In this document: one piece after another, positions 1-8,369 of the stretch | How positions within the stretch are numbered: the first letter of the stretch is position 1 | How the letters are laid out: each line of letters starts with the position of its first letter | From: Pantoea sp. SOD02 | Lineage (GTDB): Bacteria > Pseudomonadota > Gammaproteobacteria > Enterobacterales > Enterobacteriaceae | DNA: 64,000 nt | Direction: 5' to 3' | Assembly (NCBI RefSeq): GCF_024707505.1 | Contig: NZ_CP102604.1 | Coordinates: 2,108,001-2,172,000 of the forward strand | Translations under genes and position numbers: made by a program | The notes under the pieces: generated by a model | Database searches by the model: none | What the model was told of the DNA's origin: nothing | The model's input: the letters and a program-made list of their open reading frames with translations, nothing else

Positions 1-537
1 GGCGTGGCGGAAGCACTGCGCAACGGCGAGTGTGACGTAGCGCTGCAGTTTAGTCTGCACGCTGAACGCGGCGTCGAAGTGATGGGTTCGTGGCCGGCAC
101 CGGTATTAATCGTTATGCATCAAACGCATCCGCTGGCGACTGCGCCGCAGGTCACGCTCGCCGATCTCAGCCACTATCCGCTGGCCTTGCCGCAGCAAAA
201 CACCACCGTGCGGCAACTGTTCGAACTCGCCAGCCACATGAATGGCAGCCTGGTCGAGCCAGTGATGACCTGCGATACCTTTTCGATGCTGTTTCAATTT
301 TTGCTGCGTACGCCGCAGGCAGTGACGATTTGCAGCGCCTTCACCGTGCTGCAGGAGGCTGAAACGCACGGTTTGATTTTGCGCTCGGTAGGCATCGATC
401 AGCTGAGCCAGCGCACTTTGCAGCTGCAGACGCAATCAGGGCGACCTCGCAGTGCCGCCCTGAATGTGTTTCTCTCTTTTTTACTGCAACAGCTGGACGC
501 GTTAGAGGAACCGCTGCGCCAGCGCTGGAAGCCGTAA
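1..537 (+). CDS. LysR-type transcriptional regulator, C-terminal part (cut by window start)
   Basis: The frame is open from the first base to the TAA at 535-537, giving 178 residues of what should be a protein of about 300. Only the periplasmic-binding-protein-like effector domain is present. It shows the usual pattern of this fold (a VALQF strand, a HPLA loop, and a C-terminal helix rich in Leu). The DNA-binding helix-turn-helix lies upstream of the window, so neither the target nor the effector can be named. It converges on the DppA-like gene with a single base between the stop codons. LysR assignment is from overall resemblance to the effector domain. Confidence 0.8.
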   Translation, partial: GVAEALRNGECDVALQFSLHAERGVEVMGSWPAPVLIVMHQTHPLATAPQVTLADLSHYPLALPQQNTTVRQLFELASHMNGSLVEPVMTCDTFSMLFQFLLRTPQAVTICSAFTVLQEAETHGLILRSVGIDQLSQRTLQLQTQSGRPRSAALNVFLSFLLQQLDALEEPLRQRWKP

Positions 538-538
538 C

Positions 539-2137
539 TTAGTTCTTGATATCCACCGGATAGAAGATGTGTTTACCGAACGGATCAACCTGATAACCGC
601 TCACCGACTTGCGTACCGGCTCAAAGATGGTTGAGTGAGCAATCATCACTGCGGGCATTTGGTCATGCATGATCTGCTGCGCTTGCTGATACAGCGCCAC
701 GCGTTTGTCGTGATTCTGCTCGGCACGCGCTTCGGTGATGATCTTCTCGAACGGCTGATAACACCATTTCGATGAGTTGGAGCCGCCATTCGCTGAGGTG
801 CAGCTGTAGAGCGGACCGAAGAAGTTATCCGGATCGCCGGTCGCCGTGGTCCAGCCCATCAGCGCCGCCTGATGCTCGCCGCCCTTCACGCGCTTAAGGT
901 ATTCGCCCCACTCATAGCTGACGATATTGGCTTTGATGCCCACTTTGGCCCAGTCCGCCTGAATCATCTCCGCCATACGTCGCGCGTTCGGATTATACGG
1001 TCGCTGAACTGGCATCGCCCACAAGGCGATTTCGGTGCCTGGCTTAATTCCTGCTTCCTGCAGCAGCTCTTTGGCTTTCTGCGGATCGTAGTCGTAATCC
1101 TTCAGATCTTTATCCGCACTCCACACATCCGGCGGCAGGATGTTTTTCGCCACCGTGCCGGTGCCCTTAAAAATGGCATCGATGATTGCCTGCTTGTTGA
1201 TTGCCATCGCCAGCGCCTGACGCACCTTCACGTTATCCAGCGGCGCTTTGGTGGTGTTGAACGACAGGAAACCGGTATTCAGGCCCGATTTCTGTTGCAG
1301 CGTTAAATCGGGATTGGTGCGCATCTTCTCCAGATCGGCCGGATTGGGGAACGGCATAATCTGGCACTCGTTTTTTTCCAGCTTGGCGTAACGCACCGAG
1401 GCGTCCGGCGTGATGGAGAAGACAATGCGATCGAGTTTCGCCTTGCCTTGCCAGTATTCCGGGAAGGCTTTGTAGAGGATGCGTGAATCTTTTTGATACT
1501 GCACCAGCTCAAACGGTCCAGTGCCAATCGGTTCCATATCGACTTTTTCTGGCGTGCCGGCTTTCAACATCTGGTCGGCGTATTCTGCCGAATGGATCGA
1601 GGCAAAATACCAGGCTAAGTCTGCAAGAAACGGCGCTTCAGCGTGAGCTAAGGTGATGCGCACGGTATTGTCATCGACCTTCTCAATGCTGGTGATCAGC
1701 TTGGCCAGCTCAAGGCTTTCGAAGTTGGCGTAGTTACCGCCGGAGACATTGTGGTACGGGTTTTTGGGGTCCATCTGGCGCATAAACGAGAAGATTACGT
1801 CGTCGGCGTTGAAATCGCGCGACGGCTTAAACAGCTTGCTGCTCTGGAATTTCACCCCTTTGCGCAGATGGAAGGTGTAGACCTTGCCATCCGGGCTAAT
1901 ATCCCAGCCCTCCGCGAGGCTGGGCACCAGTTCGGTGGTGCCTGGCGTAAAGTCTACCAGGCGGTTAAAAATCGGTACTGCGCTGGCATCGACGCTGGTC
2001 CCCGAGGTGTACAACTGCGGGTTGAAGTTCTCTGGCGATCCTTCAGAACAGTAAACCAGCGTTTTTGCCGAAACCCCGCCCGCGACCGCCAAGCCGATTG
2101 CCGTGAGAGTGAGATTTGCCATCATTTTTTTCATCAT
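539..2137 (-). CDS. DppA-like periplasmic dipeptide/heme-type substrate-binding protein
   Basis: The product is 532 residues. A signal peptide ends near residue 24 (VSA/KTLVYCSEGSP), followed by a full SBP_bac_5 fold (family 5 extracellular solute-binding protein). Long stretches match E. coli DppA closely, such as KTLVYCSEGSPE, GTGPF, SITPDASVRYAKL and MPVQRPYNPNARRMAEMIQ. DppA delivers dipeptides to the DppBCDF ABC importer. No permease or ATPase gene lies beside it, so it is an orphan binding protein that probably feeds an importer encoded elsewhere. It is transcribed divergently from pepT across about 120 bases, which suits peptide nutrition. It may be a paralogue of a true dppA elsewhere in the genome. 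The ATG at 2137 follows a GAGG ribosome-binding site. Confidence 0.9.
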   Translation of the reverse strand: MMKKMMANLTLTAIGLAVAGGVSAKTLVYCSEGSPENFNPQLYTSGTSVDASAVPIFNRLVDFTPGTTELVPSLAEGWDISPDGKVYTFHLRKGVKFQSSKLFKPSRDFNADDVIFSFMRQMDPKNPYHNVSGGNYANFESLELAKLITSIEKVDDNTVRITLAHAEAPFLADLAWYFASIHSAEYADQMLKAGTPEKVDMEPIGTGPFELVQYQKDSRILYKAFPEYWQGKAKLDRIVFSITPDASVRYAKLEKNECQIMPFPNPADLEKMRTNPDLTLQQKSGLNTGFLSFNTTKAPLDNVKVRQALAMAINKQAIIDAIFKGTGTVAKNILPPDVWSADKDLKDYDYDPQKAKELLQEAGIKPGTEIALWAMPVQRPYNPNARRMAEMIQADWAKVGIKANIVSYEWGEYLKRVKGGEHQAALMGWTTATGDPDNFFGPLYSCTSANGGSNSSKWCYQPFEKIITEARAEQNHDKRVALYQQAQQIMHDQMPAVMIAHSTIFEPVRKSVSGYQVDPFGKHIFYPVDIKN

Positions 2138-2260
2138 GATCCTCGCTTTTTATTGACTTCCATGAGTCTGCTTCGTTATTTAATGTTCATCTGATTAATA
2201 AATAACATGATTTAACCAGCACGCGTACTACAGACGCCGCAATGCTAATAAGGAATTGTG

Positions 2261-3487
2261 ATGACAGACCAACTTGCCAGCCAATTGACCCAGCGTTTCT
2301 ACCGTTATCTGGCGGTTTCCAGCCAGAGCGATGCCAAATCAACCACGCTGCCGAGTACGCCGTCCCAACATGCGATGGCAGAGTTACTGGCAAAGGAGCT
2401 GGGCGAACTGGGATTACAGGATATTGTGATTGACCAGCACGCCACGGTCACGGCGGTGAAACCCGGCAATCGCCCTGATGCGCCGCGCATCGGTTTTATC
2501 ACCCACATCGATACCGTGGATGTCGGACTCTCGCCGGACATCCATCCGCAAACCCTCACGTTCACCGGCGAGGATCTGTGCCTCAACAGCACGCAGGACA
2601 TCTGGCTGCGCGTGGCGGAACATCCAGAGATCAAACCCTATCTTGGTCAGGAAATTATCTTCAGCGACGGTACCAGCGTGCTGGGCGCCGACAACAAAGC
2701 CGCAGTAACGGTGGTGATGACGCTGCTGGAGAACCTGCGTGGCGATCACGGTGATATCGTGGTGGCGTTTGTGCCCGATGAAGAGATTGGCCTGCGCGGC
2801 GCCAAAGCGCTCGATCTGGAGCAGCGCTTTAACGTCGATTTCGCCTGGACTATCGACTGCTGCGAATTGGGTGAAGTGGTGTATGAAAACTTCAATGCCG
2901 CCGCCGCTGAGCTTGTGTTTACCGGCGTGCCGGCGCATCCGATGTCGGGCAAAGGCGTGTTAGTCAATCCGCTGCTGATGGCACATGACTTCATCTCGCG
3001 CTTTGATCGCTTAAAAACCCCCGAACATACCGAAGGCCGCGAAGGCTATATCTGGTTCAATGATATGAATGCCAACGCCAGCCGCGCGGTGTTGAAAGCC
3101 TCAATTCGTGATTTTGATTTGCAGGGTTTTGACGCGAAGAAACAGCAACTGGTGGAAGTGGCCGATGAAATCGCCGCGCGATATCCCACCGGCCATGTGG
3201 CGCTGACGATTAACGACACTTACAGCAATATCAGTAATGCGATTGGTGAGGATCGTCGCGCGATTGATTTGATTTTTGCCGCGCTGCAGCAGGTGGGCGT
3301 GGAGCCGAAAGTGATCCCGATGCGCGGCGGCACCGACGGCGCAGCGCTGTCAGCAAAAGGATTACTGACGCCGAACTTCTTCACCGGCGCGCACAATTTC
3401 CATTCGCGCTTTGAGTTTTTGCCGGTTCCCTCGTTTGTGAAGTCGTATCAGGTTGCTGAAGCGCTGTGTTATTTAGCGGCGAAATAA
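2261..3487 (+). CDS. pepT: Peptidase T-type tripeptide aminopeptidase (M20B)
   Basis: The product is a 408-residue M20-family zinc aminopeptidase, which removes the N-terminal residue from tripeptides in the cytoplasm. Metal and catalytic motifs are visible: THIDTVD (His82, Asp84), LGADNKA (Asp144), PDEEIG (Glu174/Glu175), an IDCCE segment near residue 200 and the C-terminal FTGAHNFHS. The length matches E. coli PepT (408), but identity looks moderate, so it could be a PepT paralogue. A GTG at 2258 is in frame, but AAGGA at 2250-2254 is better spaced for the ATG at 2261. It is divergent from the DppA-like gene; uptake and hydrolysis of small peptides may be coordinated (inference). Confidence 0.88.
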   Translation: MTDQLASQLTQRFYRYLAVSSQSDAKSTTLPSTPSQHAMAELLAKELGELGLQDIVIDQHATVTAVKPGNRPDAPRIGFITHIDTVDVGLSPDIHPQTLTFTGEDLCLNSTQDIWLRVAEHPEIKPYLGQEIIFSDGTSVLGADNKAAVTVVMTLLENLRGDHGDIVVAFVPDEEIGLRGAKALDLEQRFNVDFAWTIDCCELGEVVYENFNAAAAELVFTGVPAHPMSGKGVLVNPLLMAHDFISRFDRLKTPEHTEGREGYIWFNDMNANASRAVLKASIRDFDLQGFDAKKQQLVEVADEIAARYPTGHVALTINDTYSNISNAIGEDRRAIDLIFAALQQVGVEPKVIPMRGGTDGAALSAKGLLTPNFFTGAHNFHSRFEFLPVPSFVKSYQVAEALCYLAAK

Positions 3488-3491
3488 AACC

Positions 3492-3556
3492 AAAAAGGTC
3501 GTCATAAATGACGACCCTACGGTTGGATTGGGGTCGCCAAACATGGCGACCTTTTT
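3492..3556. repeat. Paired GTAG-type palindromes (REPIN-like) forming a bidirectional terminator-like hairpin
   Basis: Two palindromic units lie in opposite orientation between convergent pepT and the binding-protein gene. The left unit, read on the minus strand, has a GTAG head, then GGTCGTCAT and ATGACGACC arms. The right unit has GGTCGCC and GGCGACC arms without a clear GTAG. The outer ends AAAAAGGTCG and CGACCTTTTT are mutually complementary, so the element can fold as one large hairpin with a T-run on either strand and could terminate both genes. It belongs to the same family as the copies at 48634, 51332, 59227 and 59300. Confidence 0.75.
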
Positions 3557-3560
3557 AACG

Positions 3561-4340
3561 TTATTTGCTGGCTGAAACATCAATCCCAGGGAAGAATTTT
3601 TCCGCCAGTTTAGTGACGGTGCCATCGGTCTGCACCTTAGTGATTGCCGCATCCAGCTCTTGTTTCAGTTTGGCATCGCCTTTACGCAGGCCAAAACCAA
3701 TACCGGTACCGAGAATGGTGTCATCTTCTACCGGCTTGCCGACAAAGGTGAAACCTTTACCCTGCGGCTTTTCGAGGAAGCCTGATTGACCCGCAGCAGA
3801 CATCACCAGCGTACCGTCAAGACGACCCGCAACCATGTCGTTGTAAACCTGGTTCTGATCCTGATAAGAAGTCACCGTAACGCCCTGCGCTTCCCAGTGT
3901 TTCTTGGCATAGGTTTCCTGAATCGAACCCTGCAGCACACCGATGTTTTTGCCTTTCAGTGATTCGGCGGTTGGCAGCAGCTTCTCGCCCTCTTTCACGA
4001 TCAGCATGGTCGGAATGCGGTAGATCGGTTTGGTGAAGTCGATGCTTTTTGCACGCGCTTCGGTGATGTTCATCGCGGAGTTGATGGCATCAAATTTTTT
4101 CGCCTGCAGAGCTGGAATCAGCGCATCGAAGCTGCTTTCCACCCATTTACAGTCGAAGTTACCTACCTGGCAAATCGCTTTACCCAGTTCGATATCGAAA
4201 CCTTCCAGTTCGCCCTGCGCGTTGCGGCTCTCAAATGGCGGATACTGAGATTCCAAACCATAGCGTAAGGTTTCCTGCGCCAGCGCGTGCGCCGAGGTCA
4301 GCATGCCCAGAGCGACAAACAGTGCGTTCAATTTTTTCAT
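3561..4340 (-). CDS. Periplasmic amino-acid ABC transporter substrate-binding protein (SBP family 3)
   Basis: The product is 259 residues. A signal peptide is cut near residue 21 (AHALA/QETLRYG), followed by a complete family 3 binding protein of the HisJ/ArgT/ArtJ type. Signature segments are YPPFE, GFDIELGKAIC, WVESSFDALIPALQAKKFDAI and the C-terminal DGTVTKLAEKFF. It should bind a basic or polar amino acid in the periplasm. The ATG at 4340 was chosen because an AGGGG site lies about 7 bases upstream and the signal peptide starts there. It follows the aminotransferase gene by 16 bases and is probably cotranscribed with it. No permease or ATPase gene is adjacent. Confidence 0.88.
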   Translation of the reverse strand: MKKLNALFVALGMLTSAHALAQETLRYGLESQYPPFESRNAQGELEGFDIELGKAICQVGNFDCKWVESSFDALIPALQAKKFDAINSAMNITEARAKSIDFTKPIYRIPTMLIVKEGEKLLPTAESLKGKNIGVLQGSIQETYAKKHWEAQGVTVTSYQDQNQVYNDMVAGRLDGTLVMSAAGQSGFLEKPQGKGFTFVGKPVEDDTILGTGIGFGLRKGDAKLKQELDAAITKVQTDGTVTKLAEKFFPGIDVSASK

Positions 4341-4356
4341 TATATTTACCCCTAAG

Positions 4357-5523
4357 TTACCCTTTGACCTGGCAGAGCGCTTCTGCACCGGCCTGAAGTG
4401 TTGCGTCGTCTTTTGCGAATGACAGGCGAATTAATTTATTGTCAGTGCCGTCCATATAAAACGCCGACAACGGAATGGTGGCCACACCGTGATCGACGAT
4501 GAGACGTTTTACCATTTCGCTATCACTTTCGTCACTGAAATGTCCGTAGCTGGCCAACATAAAGAAGGAACCGGCGCTCGGTAGCAGCTTAAATGGCGAA
4601 TCCTGCATCAACGTCAGCAGGCGATCGCGTTTCTCCTGATAGAACGGTGACAGCTGCAGATAGTTTTGCGGGTTTTGCAGATAGTGAGCAAATCCGACCT
4701 GCATCGGCGTATCGGCGGCGTACATCATGAACTGATGGACTTTGACGATCTCTTCCATCAGCGCGGCCGGTGCCAGTGCATAACCCACACGCCAGCCGGT
4801 TACGTGGAAGGTTTTGCCAAAGGATGAAACCACCACGCTGCGCTGCGCCAGTTCCGGATGCGTTGCCATGCCGCAGTGCTTGCGGCCATCAAACAGAATA
4901 TGTTCGTAGACTTCGTCAGACAGCACCACGATATCGGTGTTGCGCGTCAACGCGGCTAACTGATCCAGATCCGCCGCTGACAGCACCTGCGCGCTAGGGT
5001 TGTGCGGCGTATTGATAATGATCATGCGGGTGCGTGGCGTAATTGTGGCACGCAGTTCGTCCCAGTTGATAGCGAAATCAGGCACCTGCAACTTCAGGCC
5101 AATTGGCGTAGCGCCTTGCAGACGCACCACCGGCGCGTAGCTGTCAAAAGCCGGTTCGAAGAAGATTACTTCATCGCCCGCATGTACCAGCGCGGAAATC
5201 GCCATGTAAATACCCTGGCTGGCGCTGCCGGTGATCAGCACTTCGCTGCCGGCATCATATTGCTGGCCATACAGCGTGTGCACTTTCTCCGCCAGCGCTT
5301 CACGCAGTGACGGCAGTCCGGTCATCGAGGCGTATTGGTTATGACCGTCGCGCATCGCCTTACTCACCAGCTCAACCAGGTGCGGATCGCATGGGAAGTT
5401 GGGTGCGCCCTGCGACAGATTGATGGCTTTGTGTTGCGCCGACAGCTGGCCGATGACGCTAAAAATCGTCGTGCCGACATCGGGCTGTTTGGAAGAGATG
5501 TTAACACTGCTATTCAGGGTCAT
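4357..5523 (-). CDS. PLP-dependent class I/II aminotransferase, YbdL-like (methionine/aromatic)
   Basis: The product is 388 residues, fold-type I. The Schiff-base lysine is Lys237 in SSFGKTFHVTGWRVGY; Asn175 (NTPHNPSA), Asp203 and Tyr206 (SDEVYEH) contact PLP. The sequence resembles E. coli YbdL, which transaminates methionine and, more weakly, His and Phe. The ATG at 5523 has GAGG five bases upstream; an in-frame ATG 27 bases further out has no comparable site. It is first in a probable two-gene operon with the amino-acid binding protein and is divergent from a LysR gene, suggesting that an amino acid is imported and transaminated under LysR control (inference). Confidence 0.88.
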   Translation of the reverse strand: MTLNSSVNISSKQPDVGTTIFSVIGQLSAQHKAINLSQGAPNFPCDPHLVELVSKAMRDGHNQYASMTGLPSLREALAEKVHTLYGQQYDAGSEVLITGSASQGIYMAISALVHAGDEVIFFEPAFDSYAPVVRLQGATPIGLKLQVPDFAINWDELRATITPRTRMIIINTPHNPSAQVLSAADLDQLAALTRNTDIVVLSDEVYEHILFDGRKHCGMATHPELAQRSVVVSSFGKTFHVTGWRVGYALAPAALMEEIVKVHQFMMYAADTPMQVGFAHYLQNPQNYLQLSPFYQEKRDRLLTLMQDSPFKLLPSAGSFFMLASYGHFSDESDSEMVKRLIVDHGVATIPLSAFYMDGTDNKLIRLSFAKDDATLQAGAEALCQVKG

Positions 5524-5649
5524 CGGTGCCTCGTGAGGTTGCATAACCACGTATCGAAAGTAGATTTCTATTCAACGGCGTGCGGCTTGAGTCGACAAGC
5601 GAATTGTTGTCATAATAGCCATGATTAAAAATCATAGCTTGAGGTTGTT
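5524..5649. promoter_or_regulatory. Divergent promoter region between aminotransferase operon and LysR gene
   Basis: About 125 bases separate the two start codons. The right half is AT-rich and carries the inverted repeat ATGATT/AATCAT (ATGATTaaaAATCAT, 5621-5635) just before the LysR gene. This is a plausible operator for the divergent regulator, but no specific consensus can be claimed. Confidence 0.4.
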
Positions 5650-6492
5650 ATGTCCCGCTCTGCTCTGCCGCTCAATGCCATTTACGCGTTTCTGGTGACC
5701 GCACGCCATCTCAACCTGACGCGAGCCGCCAGCGAACTGTGCATCACCCAAGGCGCAGTGAGCCGTAAAATCGCCACGTTAGAAAGCTGGCTGGGATTCG
5801 CGCTGTTTACCCGTCACGCTCGCGGCCTGCATCTCACCGAACAGGGCGCAGCGCTGCTGCCGGAATTGCAGCAAGGTTTTGCCATGCTGGTGAATGCCAC
5901 AGAAAAAGCCAGCCGCAGCAATGCCGCCATTCGCCTGAAAGCGCCCACCTGCGCCATGCGCTGGCTGGTGCCGCGTCTGGTGGCGCTGGAACAACAGCGT
6001 CCGGATATTCACGTGGCGTTAACCACCACGCTCGATCATGGATCGCAACTGGATAATTTTGACGCGGCGATTGTGTTTGGCCCAACGCCCGCCGGATCGA
6101 TTTGCCTGTTTGAGGAGCGTTTAACGCCGGTGATGGCCAGCAGCGTCACGCCGCCCAACCAGATTGATGAACTGGCGAAGTTTACTTTTTTGCATCCGAC
6201 ACCGGATTCACGTGACTGGCAGCTGTGGCTGGCCGGGCTTGATGCCGCATTGCCGATGGCGCGCAATCAGCATTTCGCCACCATGGATCTGGCGATCAGC
6301 GCCGCGATTCAGGGATTTGGCGTCACGGTGGCGGATGTCACCTTGGTGCAGAACGATGTGTTGAATGGCCGATTAATTGCGCCGTTTGCTGCGAGTGTGG
6401 CGACCGGCGCAAGCTACAGCCTGTTACAACGGGCGGAAAAAGATGCGCCACCGTTCCTGCCGGAACTGGTGGCGTGGTTATCTGAGGTTTAG
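5650..6492 (+). CDS. LysR-type regulator, GcvA-like subgroup
   Basis: The product is 280 residues. The N-terminal winged helix-turn-helix spans residues 7-66 ([20 protein letters not shown], then a [12 protein letters not shown] recognition helix), followed by an effector domain. The LPLNAIYAF start resembles the GcvA/DsdC-like subgroup. The ATG at 5650 follows GAGG. It is divergent from the aminotransferase and binding-protein pair, which it most likely controls together with itself. The 3-prime end overlaps the stop codon of the convergent chemoreceptor gene by two or three bases. The effector is unknown. Confidence 0.88.
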   Translation: MSRSALPLNAIYAFLVTARHLNLTRAASELCITQGAVSRKIATLESWLGFALFTRHARGLHLTEQGAALLPELQQGFAMLVNATEKASRSNAAIRLKAPTCAMRWLVPRLVALEQQRPDIHVALTTTLDHGSQLDNFDAAIVFGPTPAGSICLFEERLTPVMASSVTPPNQIDELAKFTFLHPTPDSRDWQLWLAGLDAALPMARNQHFATMDLAISAAIQGFGVTVADVTLVQNDVLNGRLIAPFAASVATGASYSLLQRAEKDAPPFLPELVAWLSEV

Positions 6493-8156
6493 AAAGAGAC
6501 CCATTCGTCAGAGGCTGGTTTCGGCTGCGCGAGACCTGCGCCTGACAACACCGGACGACGTAGCGCGGTTGGCGATACCACGGCCTTGTTCACTGGCGCG
6601 CTGTCCGACAAGCGGAATTTCGCCACCGAAGCTTGCAGCTCCTGCGTTTGACGCTCCAGCGCGCTGGCCGCGGCAGAAACCTCTTCAACCAGCGAGGCGT
6701 TCTGCTGGGTGACGCTGTCCATTTCGGTGACGGCGGTGCCGACCTGCGAAATGCCTTTGCTCTGCTCTTCCGACGCTGCGGCGATGTGCTTCATGATCTC
6801 ATTCACATCCTGCACCGACTTAAGAATGTCGTGCATGGTGCTGCCCGCGCTGCTCACCAGCTCCGAACCTTTTTCCACGCGCTGCACGGAATCTTCAATC
6901 AGTGTGGCGATCTCTTTCGCCGCACCGGCGCTGCGCTGTGCCAGATTGCGTACCTCGCTGGCTACCACGGCAAAACCTCGACCCTGTTCACCAGCGCGTG
7001 CGGCTTCCACCGCGGCATTCAACGCCAGAATGTTGGTCTGGAAGGCGATGCTATTAATCACGCTGGTGATTTCCGCGATCTTCTTCGAGCTGCCGGAGAT
7101 GCCTTGCATGGTGGTAACCACTTCGCCCACCAACTTGCCGCCCTGCTGCGCGGTGCCGGTGGCGGTTTCTGCCAGCGAACTGGCCTGACGCGCGTTGTCG
7201 GCGTTGAACTTCACGGTAGCGGTTAACTGCTCCATGCTGGCCGCCGTTTGCTCCAGCGCGGCCGCCTGCTCTTCGGTGCGCGAAGAGAGATCGTTGTTGC
7301 CGGAGGAGATCTCCGCCGCACCACGATAGATGTTTTCGGTTCCACTGCGAATCGCGCTTACCGCTTCGCGCAGGCTGTCCTGCATGGCACGCAGCAGCGG
7401 CACCAGTTTACCGACGCAGTTACGGCCAAAATCTTCTACCGGCTGGCTGAGATCGCCCTGCGCAATAATGGAGAAATGATGGCGGATGCGTTCCAGCGGT
7501 TTCACCAGCATCGCCACCAAATAGCGATCGGTAAACAGCAGAATGAACAAGCCAATCACTACCGCCACCAGAATGATCACTTTGGTGATGCTGGTGAGCT
7601 TATCGACGGTGACGCGCGTCTCATCCAGCTTGCTGCCTGCGGCTTTATTGAAGGCTTCAGCGCTGGCACCAAATGCACGACTGAGCGGCGGCGTGACATT
7701 ATTGGCTTGCGCGCGATAGGCTTCAATCGTGCCTTGCTGCGCCAGCGAAACCTGTGGGGCGATACCTTCATCCAGCAGTTTTTGCCAGTTGGCGATGACG
7801 CTATTGGCGGTCTCCGCGTCCATTGGACCCGGCGCCATGGTTTTAAACTGCGCCAGCAGATCTTTCATATTGTCGAGCGCTTGCTGTACCGGCGCGAACG
7901 CATCAGCACTGACTGCACTGCCTGAAGCACGGCCTTCCATCACACGCGACAAACGCGTAACCACACGAAAATATTGATCGTTTCCTTTGCTCAAAACTGT
8001 CATTTGATTGACCAGCTGGCGGTCAATCTCGTTGCCCTCGCCGAGGGCATTCAGTGAGTGGACGCTAAACAGCCCAACGGCACACCACAGCAGGCAAAAC
8101 AGCCCAAGAATGGTGAGCAATACGGCGCGGATGGTGAAATTTTTTAAGATACCCAT
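6489..8156 (-). CDS. Methyl-accepting chemotaxis protein (Tsr/Tar type)
   Basis: The product is a 555-residue inner-membrane chemoreceptor. TM1 is at about 10-32, a periplasmic four-helix-type sensor domain at 33-190, TM2 at about 190-211, then HAMP and the cytoplasmic coiled-coil hairpin with the conserved tip ([35 protein letters not shown] in part, around residue 375). The last residues EWVSF resemble the CheR/CheB-docking pentapeptide NWETF of high-abundance receptors. The ligand is not predictable. It is monocistronic, with a sigma-28 promoter upstream (8214-8240), so it should be expressed with the flagellar late genes. Confidence 0.95.
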   Translation of the reverse strand: MGILKNFTIRAVLLTILGLFCLLWCAVGLFSVHSLNALGEGNEIDRQLVNQMTVLSKGNDQYFRVVTRLSRVMEGRASGSAVSADAFAPVQQALDNMKDLLAQFKTMAPGPMDAETANSVIANWQKLLDEGIAPQVSLAQQGTIEAYRAQANNVTPPLSRAFGASAEAFNKAAGSKLDETRVTVDKLTSITKVIILVAVVIGLFILLFTDRYLVAMLVKPLERIRHHFSIIAQGDLSQPVEDFGRNCVGKLVPLLRAMQDSLREAVSAIRSGTENIYRGAAEISSGNNDLSSRTEEQAAALEQTAASMEQLTATVKFNADNARQASSLAETATGTAQQGGKLVGEVVTTMQGISGSSKKIAEITSVINSIAFQTNILALNAAVEAARAGEQGRGFAVVASEVRNLAQRSAGAAKEIATLIEDSVQRVEKGSELVSSAGSTMHDILKSVQDVNEIMKHIAAASEEQSKGISQVGTAVTEMDSVTQQNASLVEEVSAAASALERQTQELQASVAKFRLSDSAPVNKAVVSPTALRRPVLSGAGLAQPKPASDEWVSF

Positions 8157-8186
8157 ACATAATCCCGTGGTGTGAAACGCGAAGGA

Positions 8187-8204
8187 GGCCCGATAAAATC
8201 GGGC
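8187..8204 (-). other. Hairpin in the chemoreceptor 5-prime leader
   Basis: A perfect 7-bp stem (GCCCGAT and ATCGGGC, 3-base loop, 8188-8204) lies between the predicted sigma-28 -10 element and the ATG at 8156. It could stabilise the leader or affect translation; no known riboregulator is recognised. Confidence 0.45.
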
Positions 8205-8213
8205 ATATTGCGT

Positions 8214-8240
8214 TTATCGGCATCGGATGGGGAAAATGTA
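8214..8240 (-). promoter_or_regulatory. Flagellar sigma-28 (FliA) promoter for the chemoreceptor gene
   Basis: On the minus strand TACATTTT (8233-8240) is followed by exactly 11 bases and then GCCGATAA (8214-8221). The FliA consensus is TAAAGTTT-N11-GCCGATAA: 6 of 8 bases match in the -35 and 8 of 8 in the -10. It sits about 55 bases upstream of the start codon, as expected for a class 3 flagellar gene. Confidence 0.85.
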
Positions 8241-8369
8241 ACGGTTTTGAAAGCTAATTAATTGCTTACTGACGCAGGTGAGGAAAACGCGCTTTGATGA
8301 TTAATCAGTAAGATAGGCGTGAATTTGCCTTATAAATTCATTTGCCTGCTTAAACCATTAGCAGGCTCA

